DNA from: DASQGA01 sp035535315
Lineage (GTDB): Bacteria > Actinomycetota > Thermoleophilia > Gaiellales > Gaiellaceae
Direction: 5' to 3'
Assembly: GCA_035535315.1 (NCBI GenBank)
Contig: DATLQD010000061.1
Span: 1-10,049 of the forward strand
DNA: 10,049 nucleotides
A model generated the notes under the pieces. It did not search any database. It had not been told where the DNA came from and saw only the letters and a list, made by a program, of their open reading frames with translations. This document shows positions 6,148-10,049 of this stretch, one piece after another. Within the stretch, counting starts at the first letter, position 1, and every line of letters begins with the position of its first letter. Position numbers and translations under genes: made by a program.

Positions 6148-7413
6148 ATGAGCCCGGTCCGGCCCGACGTTCGGGTGATCGGCTTTGCCCTCGACCCCGA
6201 GCACTACCGGTTGCGGGACCACCTGATCCGAGCAGCGCAGCCGTTCGAATGGCTCGAGGCCGACTCGCCTGAGGCTCAGGCGCTGCTGGCGGAGCATCGA
6301 TTGGTCGATCCCGACCTCCCGGTCGTCTTCGACGGGGAGGACGTCTACCCCGGCACGACGTTCGAGGAGCTAGCCAAACATTGGCAGCAACGCGCAGACC
6401 CGACGCGCTCGCACTACGACCTTGCGATCGTCGGGGCCGGGCCGGCGGGGCTCGCAGCAGCCGTCTATGCAGCGTCGGATGGGCTCACGACCGTGGTCCT
6501 CGAGCGTGACGTCCCTGGCGGCCAAGCTTCGTACACCTCCATGATCGAAAACTTCTTCGGCTTTCCCGAAGGAATCGGCGGCGCGGAGCTGGCGCGCCTG
6601 GCCGGACGCCAGGCGGAGAAGTTCGGCGCCGAGCTGGTCTTTCTCCGGGGCGTGGTTGGCGGTCGCCTCGATCCTGGTCGGCCCACGCTGCTCGAGCTGG
6701 CCGACGGGCTGGAGCTCACGGCGACCGTGACTCTGGCTGCGACGGGGATGGAATGGCGACGCCTCGACGTGCCTGGAATCGATGAGCTGCTCGACCGCGG
6801 GGTCTACTACGGCGCGGGCCGAAGCGAGGCGCCACGGTGCAGCGGCGACGACGTCGCGGTCGTGGGCGCCGGCAACTCCGCGGGGCAGGCCGTGCTGCAC
6901 CTGGCGCATCACGGCGCCCGCGTCGTGATGCTGGTCCGCGGCGAGCGGCTCGGAAAGAACATGTCGGCCTATCTCGTGGAGCGGATCGAGCGTGATCCGC
7001 GTATCGACGTTCGTCTGCAAACGCAGGTCGTCGAGCTCCACGCGGACGAGAAGAACCTCGTTGCGATCACGGTCGCCGATGCCCAGGGGAATGCCGAGCG
7101 CCTCGCGGCTCGGGCGCTGTTCCTGTGCATCGGCGGCGTGCCGAACACGGGCTGGGCCAACGAGACAAACGTCGACTTGAGCGACGCGGGCTACATCCTC
7201 ACCGGCCCGGACCTACTCGTGAACGGCAGCCGACCTCCCGGATGGCCGCTCGACCGTGACCCGCTCGCCCTCGAGACGAGTGTCCCAGGGCTCTTCGCTG
7301 CCGGCGACGCTCGCAACGGCTCGACCAAGCGCGTTGCCGGGGCCGTAGGGGAGGGCTCGATGGCCGTGGCGCTCGCGCACCGACGCCTCGAGGAGCTCGC
7401 GGCCTCGTCCTAG
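6148..7413 (+). CDS. Thioredoxin-reductase-like FAD/NAD(P)-binding protein lacking the redox CxxC
   Basis: The product is 421 residues. Residues 8-80 form a degenerate glutaredoxin/thioredoxin-like domain (VRVIGFALDPEHYRLRDHL then LPVVF) with no cysteine. The flavoprotein part follows: FAD motif VGAGPAG (95-101), GGQA near 124-127, NAD(P) motif VVGAGNSAG (238-246) and the C-terminal FAD motif GLFAAGDAR (381-389). Where thioredoxin reductase has CATC just before the NAD(P) motif, this protein has PRCSGDD with one Cys (231), so disulfide exchange of the usual kind is not possible. The layout matches a known family often fused to an N-terminal response-regulator or cyclic-nucleotide-binding domain, which is absent here. 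An in-frame stop at 6121 limits the N-terminus. No Shine-Dalgarno precedes ATG 6148. It ends 3 bases before the convergent DUF916 gene. Confidence 0.88.
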   Translation: MSPVRPDVRVIGFALDPEHYRLRDHLIRAAQPFEWLEADSPEAQALLAEHRLVDPDLPVVFDGEDVYPGTTFEELAKHWQQRADPTRSHYDLAIVGAGPAGLAAAVYAASDGLTTVVLERDVPGGQASYTSMIENFFGFPEGIGGAELARLAGRQAEKFGAELVFLRGVVGGRLDPGRPTLLELADGLELTATVTLAATGMEWRRLDVPGIDELLDRGVYYGAGRSEAPRCSGDDVAVVGAGNSAGQAVLHLAHHGARVVMLVRGERLGKNMSAYLVERIERDPRIDVRLQTQVVELHADEKNLVAITVADAQGNAERLAARALFLCIGGVPNTGWANETNVDLSDAGYILTGPDLLVNGSRPPGWPLDRDPLALETSVPGLFAAGDARNGSTKRVAGAVGEGSMAVALAHRRLEELAASS

Positions 7414-7416
7414 GTC

Positions 7417-8454
7417 TCAGACCGTGGCGGTCGGCTCAAAGTCGCCCCGGCACCGACGGGCTCGCCGGGAGAGGAGCAGCGGGAGGGCGGCGAGCGCCAG
7501 CAAGCACAGGAGGACAACCACGACGAGGATCAGGTGGCTGGACTCCGCCGGAACGACCTTTGTGGTGGCCGGTGTCACGAGGGGAGGGAAGGTGATCGTC
7601 GCTACGGCTATGTGCTGGATCAGTCCGCTTCTGAGCCTCAGGTGCGCTCGCCAGGGACCGCGTGGGAGTTGCTTGTCGAGCGGCACGGCCACCGTCGCCG
7701 AGTCGCCGGGCCCGAGAGCCGATGCGAGCTTGACTGGAATCGGCCCGGCTTGAAGTCCGCCTGGGCCCTGATCGAGTGTGAGGTTGCCGGTGATGTCAAT
7801 CGTGCGCTGGCCGCTGTTGTGGATCGTCGCGACGACGAGCGGCTCGCCGGAAGCCGAGCGCTTCGCGGTGAGTGAGCTGATTTCAAAGTTCGACGGAGGC
7901 GCGCCGCCGGGCCCGATCGAGACGTACATTCGGACGCCGACTCGGTTCACGAGCGTCACGCCGCCTGCAACCGGTGCCGGTGCGGATACCTCGGCCCAAA
8001 CGACGGCGTAGCGCTCGCCGGACGAGGCCTGCTTCGGCACAACGATCGTCACCGTCTCGACTGCCCTGGTGCCTGGCGCCAAGCGCAGGACGAGCTGGCT
8101 CACCGACGTCCAGCTGGAGAGCTCATTCCGGCTGTGGCCGGAAGCGAACCGGAACGTGCCGCGGAGGTCGGCTGCGGCCGGGTAGATCGCAATATCCGCA
8201 GTCGAGCTGGTGGTGTTGGTGATCTCGATGCGGCGGCGGACAGTCGTCCCGGGTGCGACCCGCTCGACGATGTACGAGCGGGCGCGGGAGCCGTCGGGCG
8301 AATCCGCCGGTACGTCGAGGAGCCGGACCCCGATGCTGCCCGAGCTCGCCATCGCCTGTGGCGGTAGGGCCGCGAGCGCGCTGGTTGCGGTGACGATGAT
8401 CCCGGCTACCACCGACAGAGCGATCAGGCGTCCGCGTACGCTTCGTTCGCGCAT
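7417..8454 (-). CDS. DUF916-type membrane-anchored surface protein (WxL-interacting-protein-like)
   Basis: The product is 345 residues. An N-terminal signal peptide (hydrophobic about 10-30) is followed by an extracellular beta-rich domain (about 40-180) with the DUF916 pattern: R.YIVERVAPGTTVRRRIEITN (59-80), then a long stretch ending in GERYAVVWAEVS and NRVGVRMYVSIG (170-181). A second beta domain (about 188-290) sits where DUF3324 lies in Firmicute homologues. Next come a transmembrane helix (about 308-328) and a basic cytoplasmic tail, RRARRCR. Firmicute homologues bind peptidoglycan and WxL proteins. The gene starts 3 bases after the stop of the WxL-like gene with no own Shine-Dalgarno, so translation is probably coupled. 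Assignment rests on motif pattern and gene context. Confidence 0.8.
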   Translation of the reverse strand: MRERSVRGRLIALSVVAGIIVTATSALAALPPQAMASSGSIGVRLLDVPADSPDGSRARSYIVERVAPGTTVRRRIEITNTTSSTADIAIYPAAADLRGTFRFASGHSRNELSSWTSVSQLVLRLAPGTRAVETVTIVVPKQASSGERYAVVWAEVSAPAPVAGGVTLVNRVGVRMYVSIGPGGAPPSNFEISSLTAKRSASGEPLVVATIHNSGQRTIDITGNLTLDQGPGGLQAGPIPVKLASALGPGDSATVAVPLDKQLPRGPWRAHLRLRSGLIQHIAVATITFPPLVTPATTKVVPAESSHLILVVVVLLCLLALAALPLLLSRRARRCRGDFEPTATV

Positions 8455-8457
8455 TGG

Positions 8458-8967
8458 TTAGGCGACGGAGCTGGTGATCGTGGCTGTGTAGACGCCGGGC
8501 GCAAAGTTCGCGGGCACGAACACTGAGATGGTCGGGTTCCAGCTAGCGGAGCTGACTCCGGTGCTCGTGCCGGTTACGACCGGTGATACTCCGGTCAGGT
8601 TCGGTGCAGCCACCGGCAGCGCGACCACGAGTGCGGAAGCCGTGATCGGGCCGGCCGAATAGCTGACGTTGCTCGCCGGGTCGGCTGGGCCGGCCGCGGG
8701 AGTGAACGCGCTCGCAATCACGGACGCCGTCCAGGTCGTTGGGCCACCGCGCTCGTCGGAGACAGTGACAACGCCGATCGAGCCGCTGATGGTGCTCGAA
8801 CTGTTCGAGGCTCCCTGCGTTCCGAGCGATACGCTGCTGGTCGGCGAGGTGATAGCGAGCGCGCCCGCGGTCAGAGTGAACGACGCCGGGGTAATTGCGC
8901 CGGCGGGCAGGGCGGTGGCAGCGGCGAGTGTGGCGAAGCTGGTGGCGAGGAGCAGGAGCTTACGCAT
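8458..8967 (-). CDS. Secreted WxL-like surface protein
   Basis: The product is 169 residues. A clear signal peptide (MRK, Leu/Ala-rich core, PAGA ending at about 24) precedes a mature chain rich in Ser, Thr, Ala and Val. The chain has VVTVSDERGGPTTWTASV (66-83) followed by ASAF, then SNVSYSAGP (99-107), WNPTISVFVPANFAPGVYTA (143-162) and TITSSVA at the end. This order mirrors WxL domains (W-x-x-V/L strand after 'D.RG', a late 'VP...G.Y.a.it' strand). The second WxL position reads T-S-S-V, as I recall from actinobacterial versions. Firmicute WxL proteins attach non-covalently to the cell wall. It is the first gene of an operon with DUF916. The start is ATG 8967, with AGAAGG (8979-8984) spaced 11 bases away. 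Confidence 0.75.
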   Translation of the reverse strand: MRKLLLLATSFATLAAATALPAGAITPASFTLTAGALAITSPTSSVSLGTQGASNSSSTISGSIGVVTVSDERGGPTTWTASVIASAFTPAAGPADPASNVSYSAGPITASALVVALPVAAPNLTGVSPVVTGTSTGVSSASWNPTISVFVPANFAPGVYTATITSSVA

Positions 8968-9003
8968 GGTGAGGGGACCCTTCTTGCTGGTGAAAGCGAG
9001 GCC

Positions 9004-9060
9004 GGAAGCAGCCTCACTACCTCATCGGTGGCGGACTGCGCCTTTTGGGATCCCCGATTC
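9004..9060. repeat. Upstream tandem element, copy 1 (nearer the WxL-like gene)
   Basis: It shares roughly three quarters of its bases with copy 2, by hand alignment with small indels. Best-kept blocks on the plus strand are GCAGCCTCACT, CCTCATC, GGGATCCC and GATTC. It lies about 37 bases upstream of the WxL-like start and would be in its leader or promoter. Confidence 0.7.
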
Positions 9061-9090
9061 CGCGTTACCGGGGTCTGGCGCAGGGGACTG

Positions 9091-9148
9091 GAAAGCAACC
9101 TCACTCGCCTCATCAGCATCGGGTCCGCCCTGTGGGAATCCCTGATTC
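9091..9148. repeat. Upstream tandem element, copy 2
   Basis: This is the same element about 87 bases further from the WxL-like gene. Matching blocks are GCAACCTCACT, CCTCATC, GGGAATCCC and GATTC. The GGGA/TCCC dyad is kept in both copies although its centre differs by one base. One-base indels between copies argue against a coding repeat. Confidence 0.7.
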
Positions 9149-9231
9149 GAGATAGCTTGAGCATCGCCCCTCGGCCGGAGCTCGCGTTCGCGCAGCTCGG
9201 CAACGACCGATACGGTTGCTCTACTGCGGTC

Positions 9232-9492
9232 ATGCTCTCCCGGGAGTCGGTGGATCTCGAGCAAAGGCTCGCGAAGTTGCTCGGAGCCGACCCTGCGGAC
9301 GTTCGGACGTACCTCTGCGAGGTGATCGAGGAGCGTCTGTGGGGCCGGCGCCCGAAAGGGCGCAAGACCGGATTCAGATTCGTTCGCGGGACCCACGGCG
9401 GGGCGTTCGTCCGCGATCCGGAGGGCAACGACACGCCGCCGGTGGGCTACGAAGTTCCGCGGGCGACAGAGCCTGGACTTCGCCGGGCCTAG
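9232..9492 (+). CDS. Small orphan protein, unknown function
   Basis: The product is 86 residues from ATG 9232. I do not recognise it. It has an acidic helical first half (ESVDLEQRLAKLL...EVIEERLW, 5-37), a basic stretch (RRPKGRKTGFRFVRG, 39-53) and a Pro-rich tail. The codon pattern looks coding from about 9232 onward. The same frame stays open up to GTG 9028, but that extension runs through both tandem repeats and has poor coding character, so I prefer the short form. No Shine-Dalgarno is seen. TCTACT (9220-9225) is at leaderless -10 distance but lacks a -35. Its stop overlaps the stop of the convergent aldo/keto reductase gene in the shared CTAG (9489-9492). Confidence 0.5.
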   Translation: MLSRESVDLEQRLAKLLGADPADVRTYLCEVIEERLWGRRPKGRKTGFRFVRGTHGGAFVRDPEGNDTPPVGYEVPRATEPGLRRA

Positions 9493-10049
9493 CGCACGAC
9501 GACGTCGCCGAGGGCCTCGTCCGCGGCTCGCAGCGTGTCCTCGCTGAGCGTGATCCCTGACGCCGAAGCATTCGCCTCCACCTGCTCCGGCCTGCTCGCG
9601 CCGACGATGGCGGACGCCACGTTCGGCTCGCGAAGAACCCATACCAGCGCGAGCTGGGGAAGTGTCAAGCCCGCCTCCTCCGCGACAGCGCGGAGCCGCT
9701 CCACCGCCTCGAGCACCGGCCTCGAGGTGAAGCGATCCATGAATCCGCCCATGGCGGCGCTCGTCGCACGCGAGCCGGCGGGTGGCGGATCGTCGGGCCG
9801 GTACTTCCCCGTCAGGACGCCCTGGGCTAGCGGCGACCACACGATCTGCGAGATGCCGTTCCTCGCACAGAGCGGAAAGATCTCCCGCTCCGGCTTTCGC
9901 CAGAGCAGCGAGTACTGCGGCTGGCTCGAGACGAACTTTTCGACGCCCGGCAGGTCGAGCGCAGCCTGAATCTGCTCCGCGCTCCACTCGCTGAACCCGA
10001 TGTAGCGAGCCTTGCCCGCGCGCACGACCTCGGTCAGGGCCTCCATCGT
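9489..10049 (-). CDS. Aldo/keto reductase (C-terminal 186 residues; start lies beyond the right edge)
   Basis: The frame is open at the right edge, and the Met at 10046 is internal because a Thr codon precedes it in the expected 'aL..lv..GK' context. Visible parts of the TIM barrel are GKARYIGFSEW, the QPQYSLLWR block, IVWSPLAQGVLTGKY (the 'SPLa.G.LTGKY' loop of NADPH-dependent members) and SAIVGASRPEQVEAN, the C-terminal cofactor-binding signature. The catalytic Asp/Tyr/Lys/His residues lie in the missing N-terminal half. The family reduces carbonyls with NADPH; the substrate cannot be told from sequence. It resembles bacterial general-stress aldo/keto reductases. Confidence 0.93.
   Translation of the reverse strand, partial: TMEALTEVVRAGKARYIGFSEWSAEQIQAALDLPGVEKFVSSQPQYSLLWRKPEREIFPLCARNGISQIVWSPLAQGVLTGKYRPDDPPPAGSRATSAAMGGFMDRFTSRPVLEAVERLRAVAEEAGLTLPQLALVWVLREPNVASAIVGASRPEQVEANASASGITLSEDTLRAADEALGDVVVR

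Noticed and set aside
9088..9151. Hammerhead ribozyme suggested by CTGATGAG on the minus strand of copy 2
   Set aside because: The GAAA half of the core is missing, and copy 1 has CCGATGAG, breaking the CTGATGA core.
9004..9151. Known riboswitch classes (c-di-GMP, c-di-AMP, fluoride)
   Set aside because: None of their conserved core blocks could be found in either copy on either strand.
9022..9987. 321-codon open frame on the minus strand
   Set aside because: Overlaps the aldo/keto reductase in another frame and the orphan gene in antisense, and is dominated by Arg, Gly and Ala without recognisable motifs.

Overview
This is a gene-dense, high-GC chromosomal segment. Its codon usage and protein families (DUF5996, DUF4242, a cyclase-ATPase, an actinobacterial WxL-like/DUF916 pair) suggest a soil-type actinobacterium, perhaps of the Thermoleophilia (Solirubrobacterales or Gaiellales). 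That placement is inferred from family resemblance, because the window has no rRNA or other marker gene. I see no tRNA, CRISPR array, insertion sequence, phage gene or replication origin. Long antisense open frames are plentiful, as expected at this GC content, and I treated them as shadows.

Left third (1-3312). The 5' part of a thioredoxin-like DUF899 gene runs off the left edge on the minus strand. A small cysteine-containing orphan lies on the plus strand. Next comes a minus-strand helical orphan (863-1225) whose start codon directly abuts a perfect actinobacterial/Bacillus-type LexA box. A dihydrofolate-reductase-like (RibD C-terminal) protein follows. Then a two-gene minus-strand operon joins a UBP-type zinc finger to a DUF5996 protein through an ATGA stop/start overlap.

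Middle (3313-7413). A divergent spacer with two inverted repeats separates the zinc-finger operon from a plus-strand DUF4242 gene, which has a well-formed promoter placed for leaderless transcription. The DUF4242 gene converges on, and overlaps tail to tail, a 701-residue zinc-ribbon/class III adenylyl cyclase/ATPase signalling protein on the minus strand. Divergent from the cyclase is a thioredoxin-reductase-like flavoprotein that has lost the redox CxxC and carries a degenerate glutaredoxin-like N-terminal domain.

Right third (7414-10049). A minus-strand operon encodes a secreted WxL-like protein followed by a membrane-anchored DUF916 protein. Together they look like an actinobacterial version of the WxL/WxL-interacting-protein cell-surface system known from Firmicutes. 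The spacer upstream holds two imperfect copies of a roughly 58-bp element about 87 bp apart, which match no regulatory RNA or operator I know. A small orphan on the plus strand follows and overlaps by 4 bp the end of a truncated aldo/keto reductase gene.

The most interesting items are the WxL-like/DUF916 pair with its tandem upstream repeats, the LexA box on an orphan gene, the zinc-finger/DUF5996 pair, and the CxxC-less flavoprotein divergent from an intact cyclase. Genes in this window are often packed end to end with no room for intrinsic terminators.
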